Below are positions 54,001 to 62,935 of a stretch of DNA of 64,000 nucleotides, piece by piece. Source of the DNA: Kiritimatiellia bacterium (lineage in GTDB: Bacteria; Verrucomicrobiota; Kiritimatiellia; UBA8416; YA12-FULL-48-11); contig JAQUPZ010000001.1 of NCBI GenBank assembly GCA_028716365.1, forward strand, positions 723,205-787,204. The letters run 5' to 3'. The notes beneath the pieces are model-generated. The model searched no databases. It had not been told where the DNA came from and saw only the letters and a list, made by a program, of their open reading frames with translations. The translations under genes and the position numbers were made by a program. Within the stretch, counting starts at the first letter, position 1; each line of letters opens with the position of its first letter.

Positions 54001-57000
54001 CGGCAGCCGGATGAGACGGCCGGTTTTATCAGCGTTTGGACTTATGTTGCTGATATTTGCTGTTGCACAAAGTCCGGTTGGGCGTTCAATACTGGCGGTG
54101 ATTCTGGCAATAACGATTGCAGTAGCGGTGATATCTTTCCTCTGCCGGTCAAAATGGCTGAGGAAAATCGGAAACTATATAAAACAGAAACGTGATGAAC
54201 GTCACATAAAACAGGGACATTTTGAAGAGCCGCCGCCATTTGAAGAAATTGGAGATCAGAAACCAGATATCAAGGGACAGGAAGGAAATGTATCGGTAAG
54301 GACATTATTGACAATTCTTGCCGCGGGATTGGTTGTAAGCGGTGTCATGGCAAAGTCGGTGGAGAATAAAGCCGTTCCTGTGGTCAAACTTCCACCTGTG
54401 ATTGAGAAAGCAGTAGTCGGCTCGATGGTTGTTACTGTTGAAGGGCCGAAGACTGTCAAAGATGTTGAGCAGAGCGCAAGTTTAAGCGCGGTACTGGAAT
54501 TTGAAACCAGGGGTGCGGTTGTAATTCCAGTCATGTCTGCGACGAGCGTTCTAATCGACTTTATCGCCGGGTCGCGTAATGTGGAAATCAAAAGCGATGT
54601 GCAGGGTTATTCCCTGAATGTCCTGCGTAAGGGCAAGTACAAGGTAACACTCAAGTACAAAATGCCGGTTGAGCAGAAGGAAGGAAAATGGTCGCTCGGC
54701 ATCATGATGCCGGAGAACCTGCAGAACAAAGTTTCCCTGAAACTGCCGGAACCCGGGCTGGACATCCAGTCGGAGTCGGCGGTGCTGTTCAAAATGCAGG
54801 AGAAAAAGGATGCCACACTGGCCGAGGCTGTGTTCGGACCCGTACCGGTTGCGACATTCACCTGGTTCCCGCGTATCAGGAAAACAACACTGGAACAGAC
54901 GGTGTGTTTCTCGGAAGTGAACACGCTTGCTACTCTGCAGTCCGGCGTGGTCGAACTGACAAACATTATCCGTTACCAGATTGCGCAGGGGGAAATGCGG
55001 GAAATGAAAGTAAAGATCCCGCTGGGAATGAGCGTTACCGGAGTACAAGCAAAAGGCCTGGCCACATGGAGTTTCGATCCCGAGAAACGGATACTTGATG
55101 TGATTCTGGAAAAAGCGATCAGCGGGGATTTTGTGCTGACGGTTGTTACACAGGTGGCATGCGAGGGCCTGCCGTATGATGCGAAAATAGGCGCAATACA
55201 GGTACAGAATACATCGAGGCAAAGAGGTTCCATGGCACTGTCCGCACCGGATGATATCCAGGTCCGGGTTGACGATGTCAAGGGATTGAACCCGATGAAT
55301 ATTGAGGATTTTGTTGCGGAAATGGGATCAACACAGTCGCCGGAAGATGTTCAGCGCAGTGTCAGAATGAGTGTCAGGCGCGCGTTCAGGTATCATCAGC
55401 CTGAGGATGTAATGGTGTCGGTCCATACGGAACGTGTTTTATCCGAGGTCCGTGTTACCGAAACGGGGACCCTGTCCATCGGTGACGAACGTATCATGCT
55501 GGCGACAAAACTTTCCCTGGCTATTGCAAAGGCAGGTATCTTCTCGGTTGAACTTGGAATACCCAAAGACCTGGATGTTGAAACCCTGACCGGGCCGGAT
55601 GTCAGTCACTGGGATGAAACCAAGAGCGGGGATCATGGCGTGATCGTGTATTTCAAGAAACAAATGACTGAGACAACGGAAATCAACCTGGTCATCGCCC
55701 GGAGCGAAAAGGGGATTGAGCAGAAGATCGTTGTACCGCGGGTTACTGTCAAGGATGCGGCAAAACACAACGGCAAGTTGACGGTTTCCGGTGAGCGTGG
55801 TGTACGAATAATGGTTGACAGCCACAATGGCGTTGATGTCAAGAAAGCGAGCGAGGAAGGTATCAGACAGGCTGGCGTGCTGGTGTTCGACATCCTGCGG
55901 CCGACCTGGTCGATTGTGCTGAAGACTGAAGTCATGGCTGCACAAATAAAACCTGAAGTTCTGCAGTGGGTTGATCTTGCGGAAGGAATGCTCCAGTGCC
56001 GCGCATTTGTTCAGTACAAAATTGAAAATGCCGGGGTCAAAAGTTTCCGTCTGCAGGCGCCTGTGCCGGGTGTGACCCTTGCCGTATCCGGTGGTAACAT
56101 CGCCAGCGTTCATGAGGTGGACAAGGAAAAAGGCATCTGGCAGGTTGATCTTCATAACAAGGTTGAGGACAAGTTTGCCCTCATCGCGAGTTACCAGGTG
56201 CCTTACGATCCTGCGGAGAAAAAAGTAAAAATCCTGCCACTGCAGACTGTGGATACAGATGGTCAGCGTGGTTACCTCGTGGTGACCTGCGCCGGACGTG
56301 TACAGGTGAAACCGGAAGGCGGGCAAAAGGGGCTCAAGATCGAGGACCCGAGGAATATACCGGCATCTTTCGGCGCCGGCGACCTTTCCAGTGCGATTCA
56401 ATGTTATCGTACGGTTCGACCGGATTATGAACTTGATTTGTCAGTGGTGCGGCATGATTCGGCCAGTGTTCTACCGGCGAATATAGCGCAGGTTCGCATG
56501 ACGTCCGTGGCTTCATCGGGCGGCAAACTGTTGACGCGTGTGGTACTGCAGATTGTTGTCGGTAACAACCTGAGGTCGTTGAACTTCAAACTTCCGAATA
56601 AGGGTGACGCACTCTGGACGGTTCTGGTTGACGGCAAGGAAGTTTCAACATGGCGTGATGGCGACTTTTACTGCATTCCATTGGAAGGACAGGAAGGTGA
56701 CCGCAATACGGCGATTGATCTTACTTATGCCGGTTCGTTCTCAAAAAGAGGTTTGTTTATTTCCAAACAGAAATATGAAGCCCCCCGGTTCAACCTGCCT
56801 TTGAACGACATCGAATGGGTTTTCTATGTCCAGCCAGGACGGGATTATTTCGGATTCGGTGGAACAATGGAGTTGATTGAAGAACCGACAATACTGGTAA
56901 AGTCTTTCAACGACAGGTATTACGTGGAATGGAACAAAAAGCGCCAGGCTGAAAGTAAGGACAATGCTCTGAAAGGTTTAAATGTCGGTGGAGAGCTGAT

Positions 57001-57544
57001 GAAGGCCGGCAAACCTAAACTGGCCCAACAGTCATTCCAGCAGGCGTTGAACTGGTCGCAGGGTGAGCAGAGTTTGAACGAGGATGCGAGGATCCAGTTG
57101 CGCAATCTGCAGAAACAACAGTGGAAACTTGGTTTGGTTAACAGGCGTGATGCGGTCCGTGCATCAAAGAATATCATTGATGACCAGCAAATCGGCCAAA
57201 TGCAGGGATTCAAGGGCGGCAATTATACGCAGGAATATGCGAGCGATGTTGATAAGAGATTGTCGGAGAAGGACAAGGATGCGCTGGAAATGGTTGCAAA
57301 TAAACTTATCGATCAGCAGACAGCGGCGGCCGGTGTGATCAACGCGATAGGCGTGACTGTGCCTGAACATGGCAAGGAATTGAGGTTCCGGCGGGCAATA
57401 CAGATTGAGAACCAAGGCGACTTGAATGTGACATTCAAAGTCAACAGTGGCAGTGTGGTGGGAGTCTGGCGTGCAGTCTGGCCGGCGGCAATCCTGTTCA
57501 TTGGACTGTGGATTTTTGCGACATCCCGCATGACACATACATAA
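51014..57544 (+). CDS. Giant exported membrane protein with internal duplication, partner of the ECF/vWA genes
   Basis: A 2,176-residue protein with no domain I can name. A signal segment (core QYFLILAMVSSVANAA) precedes an extracytoplasmic half of beta-rich repeats (about 60-970). Three or four membrane helices follow (about 980-1115: MVMALIFGIIIAAVG, LSAFGLMLLIFAV, ILAVILAITIAVAVISFL, LLTILAAGLVVSG). A second, similar half comes next (about 1120-2130), then a last helix near the C-terminus (WPAAILFIGLWIFA). Both halves share blocks such as YRI.QGN/YQIAQGEM and GVEL-type strands, so the gene probably arose by duplication. ATG 51014 has GAGGAGG 8 bases upstream. It follows the vWA gene by 176 bases on the same strand. 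Residues 19-39 are encoded by a palindromic element. Confidence 0.8.
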   Translation: MFNHSNSFPAVWLKKLALRFFGGEAPQNDIVIPSIVRNLKQYFLILAMVSSVANAAETPPVSVTGLTLDGEIEGENIVFTLSFVADVKTSNVTIPVVIGDVAYLDGKLPRGSELVRDGDKYVLKMGSGGGFFGLGSASKSITFRFASRAAKNGEWRSTSFSIPMASVRKLSVICDRDDLEVNFPGALDVKRQKSKEGKTQVTAYLGVAGKFEVGWKPQIRKLESELVVACEANSIAMASVGALRLDSIFTYRIIQGNLNKLSFDLPEINVTQVRGEDIQDWKIEKQGGKTKLLIVLSRPKDGIYRLQVEGEMVLAKFPCKFNLPVITPENVLRTSGFMMMGTDSAIKLQVGKAGGLTQIDQTLFPLVVFEGKGEQKRLRPTRSTFSYQYANMPYTVEVNADDIVTSLTADSQLVLSMVDNELVFNAAVELDVKEALARDILFEMDTNTAWTVTSVTGPQVSEADVDVRDEPAGQGDKKTRRVIFVPFKQAVSGAVLVNVRMERTMPAGSASIVSPRFKVVEARTERGYLVIAAEKGVRLKTTKADGLREVHTGSTQMRVVNAQQAYRFKDSEWKIELGIERTISSIHSEVFHLTSLGEGVMYCSVAISYHIGGAPVQEFKVKVPKEIETVEFTGADIEGWTRDGEICTVRLQARVMGDYTLLVTFDRQFPEQGADISVGGIETIGTDSEVGYIAVASSASIKLTETKALPASTIVVDRGEIPTAYAGPITDPIIKSYKYVRAPHAASLHIEPYSTVRPLEQIADYISVSTRISKDGESVTMATYYIKNASRQFFTLSLPKGVELWSIKYRDENGMRRDVASQKSKNEGKILIPVNRPRNPNDATCIEVEYAQSQGKLGFWKSGIGGLKLLAPALPDTDATFAHWNVTVPEKFAISGAGGNMTASHIDMTGGFIGVLKKTWRLYRAVMDGWGRYTIRRALSGGIGGKSNEEFTSAVNLSSAEPLTLTLQVVPGWMGSANSARGMVMALIFGIIIAAVGSRMRRPVLSAFGLMLLIFAVAQSPVGRSILAVILAITIAVAVISFLCRSKWLRKIGNYIKQKRDERHIKQGHFEEPPPFEEIGDQKPDIKGQEGNVSVRTLLTILAAGLVVSGVMAKSVENKAVPVVKLPPVIEKAVVGSMVVTVEGPKTVKDVEQSASLSAVLEFETRGAVVIPVMSATSVLIDFIAGSRNVEIKSDVQGYSLNVLRKGKYKVTLKYKMPVEQKEGKWSLGIMMPENLQNKVSLKLPEPGLDIQSESAVLFKMQEKKDATLAEAVFGPVPVATFTWFPRIRKTTLEQTVCFSEVNTLATLQSGVVELTNIIRYQIAQGEMREMKVKIPLGMSVTGVQAKGLATWSFDPEKRILDVILEKAISGDFVLTVVTQVACEGLPYDAKIGAIQVQNTSRQRGSMALSAPDDIQVRVDDVKGLNPMNIEDFVAEMGSTQSPEDVQRSVRMSVRRAFRYHQPEDVMVSVHTERVLSEVRVTETGTLSIGDERIMLATKLSLAIAKAGIFSVELGIPKDLDVETLTGPDVSHWDETKSGDHGVIVYFKKQMTETTEINLVIARSEKGIEQKIVVPRVTVKDAAKHNGKLTVSGERGVRIMVDSHNGVDVKKASEEGIRQAGVLVFDILRPTWSIVLKTEVMAAQIKPEVLQWVDLAEGMLQCRAFVQYKIENAGVKSFRLQAPVPGVTLAVSGGNIASVHEVDKEKGIWQVDLHNKVEDKFALIASYQVPYDPAEKKVKILPLQTVDTDGQRGYLVVTCAGRVQVKPEGGQKGLKIEDPRNIPASFGAGDLSSAIQCYRTVRPDYELDLSVVRHDSASVLPANIAQVRMTSVASSGGKLLTRVVLQIVVGNNLRSLNFKLPNKGDALWTVLVDGKEVSTWRDGDFYCIPLEGQEGDRNTAIDLTYAGSFSKRGLFISKQKYEAPRFNLPLNDIEWVFYVQPGRDYFGFGGTMELIEEPTILVKSFNDRYYVEWNKKRQAESKDNALKGLNVGGELMKAGKPKLAQQSFQQALNWSQGEQSLNEDARIQLRNLQKQQWKLGLVNRRDAVRASKNIIDDQQIGQMQGFKGGNYTQEYASDVDKRLSEKDKDALEMVANKLIDQQTAAAGVINAIGVTVPEHGKELRFRRAIQIENQGDLNVTFKVNSGSVVGVWRAVWPAAILFIGLWIFATSRMTHT
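51067..51130 (+). mobile_element. REP/MITE-like palindromic element inside a coding region
   Basis: The 64-base element starts GAGATTCTTC (51067-51076) and ends GAGGAATCTC (51121-51130), complementary in 9 of 10 positions. Inside are a GGGG/CCCC hairpin (51077-51090) and the near-perfect palindrome GAATGACA-T-TGTCATTC (51094-51110). This type of repeat (with ATTCCGAGCATAGTGAGGAATC) is a widespread intergenic element. Here it encodes residues 19-39 just before the signal-peptide core, without disturbing the frame. Confidence 0.75.
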
Positions 57545-57818
57545 AAATGATGTTAATCGTTGTTCGCAACAATTTATATCTCTATTCATCAGGTGATAAC
57601 ACAATGCTTGCTGATCTATCTTTCCTGTCCTTAGCATAAATCACTTATGACAGACTTGCAAATATGCATCAATTAAGTAAATTACATTGTTACTTATTAC
57701 ACCTCAATTTTCTAACTAGAAGGTTCATAACCTAATAATAACGGCAACATTTAATTTGAATCAACTTGTTGGAAAACAGTAATTGTGTAATTATGTAATT
57801 TTATAGGATGAAAAGATT
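57545..57818. other. AT-rich intergenic region before the radical SAM gene
   Basis: 274 bases without a gene. They are markedly AT-rich, like the gene that follows. One weak inverted repeat is visible, TAAGTAA (57674-57680) and TTACTTA (57690-57696). No clear terminator for the giant gene was found. Confidence 0.5.
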
Positions 57819-59225
57819 GTGAATTCAAAATCCCAAGACAAGAAGAAAGTACTCTTTGTGATGTTCGCTCCGCATCCTGCCTTTCAGGCTCAAATAGGAG
57901 TTTTAAGCGCTTTCCTTGAGAATCAAGGCTATAATGTTCGTTATCTTGAAATAACAATTTATACCGATGAATATCCTAACAAACACTCCGAACTTGTAGA
58001 AAAAGTGATTATCGAATTCTCTCCTGATTTAATAGGGTTTAGCTCGTACGATATGAACTATTACCATATTGTTGACTGTGGTATTTTTGTTAAAAGCCGT
58101 TTTCCTCATTTAAAAATTATTGTTGGAGGTCATCACGCATCCCTTGCTCCCGAAGATTACCTTAAATATGATGCTTTTGACTACGTTTGTATTGGTGAAG
58201 GGGAATATGTATTATTGGATCTTTTAGAATCATCTTTTAATTTTCAAATTATTTCTTCTATTAGGGGTTTATGCTTCAGAAATTCCGATGGAATAATCAC
58301 CATGAACAAACCCAGAGAACCGATCGTCAATCTGGATGACCTTCCATTCGCCGACAGAAGCATTGATCCTTCAATTAAAACATCTGGTCACCTCTATGCC
58401 GATTATCTTCCAATGTTAGCCGGCAAGGGTTGTCCGTTTAACTGTTCTTACTGTGCGAACGAGGCCGTGAGAAAGCTTTATCCGGACGGCAACAAATATG
58501 TTAGAGTTCGTTCGCCTGAGCGCGTTATCGAGGAAATCGAATACTGTAAAATGAATTACAAATTTTCATTCATTATTTTTTTTGATGATATATTTGCTGC
58601 AAATCTCAAATGGCTTGATAAGTTTTGTGCTATTTATGCTAAGAAATTTCCCGACATTCCATTTCATTGCCTGTTGCGGCCGGAAATGGCTGTTAATGAA
58701 GAAACACTGATAATGTTATCTAAAGCCGGTTGCGTAAATATCAAGATTGGTATGGAAAGCGGTTCAGAAGAGTATCGGATGAGAATGCTCAAAAGAAATA
58801 TGACGAATAAAACCATTCTTAAAGCGGTATCTTTGATCAGAAAACATAAAATGGATTTGCAAATTTTCATGATGGTCGGTCTGCCGGACGAAAGCTATCT
58901 TGATATGCTCAAAACACTCTGCCTTAATCTGAGAATTCGCGCAGATTCGGTCCAGACAGCTATTTTTTATCCTTTTAAAAATACACCGCTTTACAACTAC
59001 TGTGCTCAGCATAATCTTCTAAATGAAGAACGCAGGAAGAAAATGGTTGTTTATACATATGATACATGCCTAAATTTCCCTCTTATAAAACGCTATTTAA
59101 TTATTCTCCTTAAGTGGATTAATTCGAGCACCCCTATATTCTGCCGTTTTCATTTTTCTTATGTTTGGCTTTTTTTGTGCGCACAATATAGAAGCTGGTT
59201 TCATAAAAGAATCGATTATGCATAA
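57819..59225 (+). CDS. B12-binding-domain radical SAM protein
   Basis: A 468-residue cytoplasmic enzyme. Residues about 10-140 resemble the cobalamin-binding domain (VLFVMFAPHPAFQAQIGVLS, IVGGHHASLAPEDYLKYD, CIGEGE). The radical SAM domain has the cluster motif C205-x3-C209-x2-C212 (GKGCPFNCSYC), then FDDIF, GMESGSEEYRMRML and MMVGLPDE as in BchE-like and methyltransferase-type enzymes. It probably makes or modifies a lipid, cofactor or peptide group; the product is unknown. Start is a GTG (57819), with AGGA about 10 bases before it; ATG alternatives nearby hit stop codons. The gene is clearly AT-rich with A/T third positions, unlike its neighbours, which points to horizontal acquisition. Confidence 0.87.
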   Translation: MNSKSQDKKKVLFVMFAPHPAFQAQIGVLSAFLENQGYNVRYLEITIYTDEYPNKHSELVEKVIIEFSPDLIGFSSYDMNYYHIVDCGIFVKSRFPHLKIIVGGHHASLAPEDYLKYDAFDYVCIGEGEYVLLDLLESSFNFQIISSIRGLCFRNSDGIITMNKPREPIVNLDDLPFADRSIDPSIKTSGHLYADYLPMLAGKGCPFNCSYCANEAVRKLYPDGNKYVRVRSPERVIEEIEYCKMNYKFSFIIFFDDIFAANLKWLDKFCAIYAKKFPDIPFHCLLRPEMAVNEETLIMLSKAGCVNIKIGMESGSEEYRMRMLKRNMTNKTILKAVSLIRKHKMDLQIFMMVGLPDESYLDMLKTLCLNLRIRADSVQTAIFYPFKNTPLYNYCAQHNLLNEERRKKMVVYTYDTCLNFPLIKRYLIILLKWINSSTPIFCRFHFSYVWLFLCAQYRSWFHKRIDYA

Positions 59226-59483
59226 GGTGTCACTGGCAGACGGAAATAATCTTCACTGTTTTTTAGTAAACGAGTAGATGATTTGTGGACTTCGACTTCA
59301 TGGAGAGTATGAACCGTTCGATGATGGTAATGCTTCAATATTTGCTGAGAGCATCATGTGTGAACTTGATCTTTTTTCGTTTTGCCCATTTACCGAATAC
59401 CTCGTATCTGAATTGAGATCTTCGGTCTGTGGATCATTATCGCATGCCGGACGGCGCGTACGGAAAAATAACAAATCACTGAA

Positions 59484-61229
59484 ATGATAAATTGTCCGAC
59501 GAAACAATTTCTTGTCTATCGCATCATCATGGTTGGTATCGCCGTGATGGTTGTAACGACATTCACAGGCAAAGCCGGTGAGGTCCTTTATAATGGAATA
59601 GTTTTACCTGATGACTGGCCTCCGAAAATCAAGGAACTTTCCCGCGAGCCACTCGCCGAACCACCGTATCTGAAGATACCGCCTGCCGTGATTCCAATCG
59701 ATGTTGGCCGCCAGCTTTTTGTCGACAACTTTCTCATTGAGAGCTCGACCTTGACCCGAACCCATCATCTTCCGCAATATTACCCGGGTAATCCGGTCAT
59801 CAAGCCTGACCAGGAGTGGGAGAAGAAAGTCCGCCCCGTCCGGGCCGCAGTCTTCAGCGATGGTGTCTTCTTCGATCCTTCTGACAAACTGTTCAAGGCG
59901 TGGTATTGGAGTGGAAGTAACTCAAAGGGAAAACCGCGTTACTACACCTGTTACGCCACAAGCCGCGATGGACTCCATTGGGATAAACCGGTTCTTGATG
60001 TGGTTCCGGACACGAATGTGGTGCTCCATGATGATGAGAATAAATACCGGAACTCGAATACTGTCTGGCTCGATCTCGATGAGAAAAATCCACAGCGCCG
60101 CTTCAAGATGTTCCGTGTTGTCATCCGGGAAAAAGGTGGCGACGATAAAAACCCAACGAAGAGTCTCCAAAAGTGGATAACAGTTCATTTCTCTCCGGAT
60201 GGCATCCACTGGAAGCAGGTTGCCGAAAGCGATCCTTGTGGAGATCGTACCACGGTGTTCTACAACGCTTTTCGCAAGTTGTGGGTGTTTGGTCTTCGTG
60301 ACGGATCGAAACAAGTAAGCCGGTGCCGGGCTTATCACGAAGCAACTGATATTTTGCAGGGATTGCGGTGGAGTAATCTAAGTTCCAAGCTCTGGGTGGG
60401 AGCCGATGATCTGGACCCGGCACGGGAAGATCTGGAATTGCGCCGGGTTCCAGACCGGCCGTGGGACCTTGTTCCATCGCAGTTATACAATTTGGATTGT
60501 GTGGCGTACGAGAGTGTTATGCTAGGCATGTTCTCGATATGGCGCGGACATCCTGCCAAAGATCGGCCCAAAATCAATGAGGTTTGTGTCGGCTTCAGCC
60601 GTGATGGATTCCATTGGACTCGTCCGGATCGCCGTGCTTTTTGTCCAGTCTCTGAGAAGAAAGGCGATTGGAATTGGGGCAATGTGCAATCGGCGGGAGG
60701 CTGCTGTCTCGTGGTTGGCGATAAACTCTACGTGTATGTTGGTGGCACCGACGGTTCCAGGGGGAACGCGGATCCGGCCTTTACCGGATTGGCCATACTC
60801 CGCCGGGATGGCTTCACCTCCATGGATGCAGGGGAAACCGGAGGTACGTTGACAACGCGTAAGCTCAAGTTTACAGGAAAGTATGTTTTTGTGAATGTTG
60901 CCATACCGAAAGGTGAACTCCGTGTTGAAATTCTGGATGCCGACGGCAAAGTCATCGAACCTTTCACCAAAGAAAATTGCGTGGTCATCAATGTAGACAA
61001 CACGATAATGCCGGTTGCGTGGAAAGGTGCCGAGAATATTTCGGTCGTTGCCGGCAAACATGTAAAATTCCGCTTTCATATCAGAAACGGCGAACTTTAC
61101 TCGTTTTGGGTAAGTCCCGGCGAGACAGGTGCCAGCCATGGTTACGTTGCTGCCGGCGGTCCGGGTTTCTCGGCTTCTACGGACACTGTTGGAGTTGCAG
61201 CGTATGATGCTGCAGCCAAATTGCCGTAA
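59484..61229 (+). CDS. Exported five-bladed-propeller glycosidase-like protein
   Basis: A 581-residue protein with an N-terminal hydrophobic signal (about 10-30) and a propeller of the GH32/43/68/130-like fold. Repeated units include RPVRAAVFSDGVFFDPSDKL, FKAWYWSG, CYATSRDGLHWDKPVLD, VHFSPDGIHWKQV and VGFSRDGFHWTRPDRRAF. A beta-sandwich follows (about 460-575). The SRDG.HW turn recurs as in the planctomycete group annotated as glycosyl hydrolase. Catalytic residues of a specific family could not be fixed. No ribosome site is evident at ATG 59484; ATG 59529 would also retain part of the signal. It follows the radical SAM gene after 258 empty bases. Confidence 0.65.
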   Translation: MINCPTKQFLVYRIIMVGIAVMVVTTFTGKAGEVLYNGIVLPDDWPPKIKELSREPLAEPPYLKIPPAVIPIDVGRQLFVDNFLIESSTLTRTHHLPQYYPGNPVIKPDQEWEKKVRPVRAAVFSDGVFFDPSDKLFKAWYWSGSNSKGKPRYYTCYATSRDGLHWDKPVLDVVPDTNVVLHDDENKYRNSNTVWLDLDEKNPQRRFKMFRVVIREKGGDDKNPTKSLQKWITVHFSPDGIHWKQVAESDPCGDRTTVFYNAFRKLWVFGLRDGSKQVSRCRAYHEATDILQGLRWSNLSSKLWVGADDLDPAREDLELRRVPDRPWDLVPSQLYNLDCVAYESVMLGMFSIWRGHPAKDRPKINEVCVGFSRDGFHWTRPDRRAFCPVSEKKGDWNWGNVQSAGGCCLVVGDKLYVYVGGTDGSRGNADPAFTGLAILRRDGFTSMDAGETGGTLTTRKLKFTGKYVFVNVAIPKGELRVEILDADGKVIEPFTKENCVVINVDNTIMPVAWKGAENISVVAGKHVKFRFHIRNGELYSFWVSPGETGASHGYVAAGGPGFSASTDTVGVAAYDAAAKLP

Positions 61230-61309
61230 AGGTTTGTGAAAGAATACTCAAAGTGTAACCTTTTGGGAATATTTCATGTATCATAGAGTAAAGATCAGGA
61301 AGGTGAAGA

Positions 61310-62314
61310 ATGCTGGACATGAAAGAATTGCGAGAACATTTTGCTGTTCATGAATCATGCCTTGTCATGTTACTTCTGAGTATTACCTTGTTGACCGGGA
61401 AAGCGGAAAGCGCGGAACCGAAACATTCAACAGATGATGCGAGAGGTTTGTTGCCGAAGATGTTCTTGAATTTTGCCGGGCAGGTGCGAACCTATCGCCT
61501 TTATATTCCCCACAGTTATGACAGGACCAAACCTGCGCCGTTGGTTCTTGTCATACATGGCGGTGGAGGAGACAGCGAAGGTATGATTTCCCTGACCCTT
61601 GGTGGTTTCAATGCCCTGGCAGAACGCGACAGATTTATCGTTGTATATCCGGAGGGAATAGAAAAAAACTGGAACGACAAAAGAGAAGGCGTGAAAAAAA
61701 GCCGCGCACACATGGAAAAAATTGATGATGTCGGTTTCCTCTGTTTTCTGGTGGATGAACTTGTAAAACGTTATAACATTGATGTCCGGCACGTCTATGC
61801 CACGGGTATTTCAAATGGCGGACATATGTCCCTGTGTCTTGCCTGTGAAAAACCGGATCGTTTCGCCGCCGTTGCGGCTGTGACCGCCGAACTACCGGAA
61901 TCTCTTGCCAAATGCACTCCATCTGAACCGGTTTCTGTACTGATTATGAATGGTACGAAGGATCGTCTGGTTCCATGGGATGGTGGTACTATAGGTGGAT
62001 TTCTTGGCGGGCGCGGGCGGGATATATCCACAGAAGAGACTGTGAAATTCTGGGTACGACACAACGTGTGTCCGGCCGAACCTCGTGTTGTACAGGAACC
62101 TGACGTTGATCCGAACGACGGCACTCGTGTCCGTCGTGAAACCTACGGTCTGGGGAAAAACGGAACAGAAGTAGTTCTCTATGTCATCGAAAATGGCGGA
62201 CATACCTGGCCGGACGGTCACCAGTATCTCAAGGAAAGTCTTGTTGGAAAGACCACCAGGGACATTAACGCCTGCGAGGTTGTATGGCGGTTCTTCGCGA
62301 AACACTCCAAATAG
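61310..62314 (+). CDS. Secreted PHB-depolymerase/feruloyl-esterase-like alpha/beta hydrolase (LpqC type)
   Basis: A 334-residue exported serine esterase of the polyhydroxybutyrate depolymerase/LpqC family. The signal segment is about residues 15-36. The oxyanion region is VIHGGGGDSEG, the nucleophile S168 lies in GISNGGH, the acid is D218 (GTKDRLVPW) and the histidine H298 (GGHTWPD). Members split polyesters or remove feruloyl and acetyl groups from polysaccharides (CE1-related). With glycosidases on both sides, de-esterification of a glycan is the more likely job. GGAAGGTG precedes the ATG at 61310. Confidence 0.87.
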   Translation: MLDMKELREHFAVHESCLVMLLLSITLLTGKAESAEPKHSTDDARGLLPKMFLNFAGQVRTYRLYIPHSYDRTKPAPLVLVIHGGGGDSEGMISLTLGGFNALAERDRFIVVYPEGIEKNWNDKREGVKKSRAHMEKIDDVGFLCFLVDELVKRYNIDVRHVYATGISNGGHMSLCLACEKPDRFAAVAAVTAELPESLAKCTPSEPVSVLIMNGTKDRLVPWDGGTIGGFLGGRGRDISTEETVKFWVRHNVCPAEPRVVQEPDVDPNDGTRVRRETYGLGKNGTEVVLYVIENGGHTWPDGHQYLKESLVGKTTRDINACEVVWRFFAKHSK

Positions 62315-62501
62315 TTTTGCCGACGCGCAAGTTGCAAGTACTACCCGAAATCCCTGTATTATAAAAAATTTATTGATTCGAATGTTTGATTCTTGCCAGA
62401 CATGCGAATTAATCTAAAATAGTTGGCATTATGAATGGAGCGGATTACTATCTACTGGGACGCGCAACCGCTCATCTATAAGTTCTGCGGAGAGAAATAC
62501 G

Positions 62502-62900
62502 ATGACAACGAACCAAGTGATTCTGGCCGCTACACTCTGCCTCCCCCTACTGTCCGCTGCCGCGGAACCCAAGACCAATACCGCCGTCACGGTCTCGTAC
62601 GAGGGAACCTACATCACGCAGCCAGATGGTAAACAGGTGCAGAAGGTGGTAACGATTCCGTGTACCAATGGACTCACCATCATTCGGGTGATCGCAGCCG
62701 CTGGTGGCTACGGTACACCGCCGCATCATCACATCTATCTAATCCGAAATGGACGAAGTACGTTGCTTCCAGACCCACGACATGTTGAACGGGAACAGGA
62801 CGTACTACAACTTCAACCCGGGGACCGAATTGAATTCAAAGGACTGCAGAACCCAGTGCCGAAGAATACAGCTCGCAAATTCACCGATCCCAAACACTGA
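62502..62900 (+). CDS. Small exported SLBB-like (beta-grasp) protein
   Basis: A 132-residue protein with a signal peptide (about 1-20, ending SAAA). The pattern VSYEGTYITQPDG, VTIPCTNGLTIIRVIAAAGGYG, HIYLIRNGR, and LQPGDRIEFKG resembles the SLBB domain of Wza-type polysaccharide export proteins, reduced to one copy and without the poly-export domain. A run of three histidines (PPHHHIY) sits in the middle. It may bind a polysaccharide or another soluble ligand; this is inference from fold-like pattern. It precedes the Tat-exported glycosidase by 35 bases. Confidence 0.6.
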   Translation: MTTNQVILAATLCLPLLSAAAEPKTNTAVTVSYEGTYITQPDGKQVQKVVTIPCTNGLTIIRVIAAAGGYGTPPHHHIYLIRNGRSTLLPDPRHVEREQDVLQLQPGDRIEFKGLQNPVPKNTARKFTDPKH

Positions 62901-62935
62901 CGTTTGTAAAACAGTTTGAACATAAGGAGAATATT

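Noticed and set aside
57674-57696. Inverted repeat TAAGTAA/TTACTTA as a terminator of the giant gene
   Set aside because: Only seven A/T-rich pairs with a 9-base loop in AT-rich DNA and no T tract; likely chance.
59278-59487. 69-codon frame between the radical SAM and propeller genes
   Set aside because: No ribosome site, no recognisable pattern, and it overlaps the next start region.
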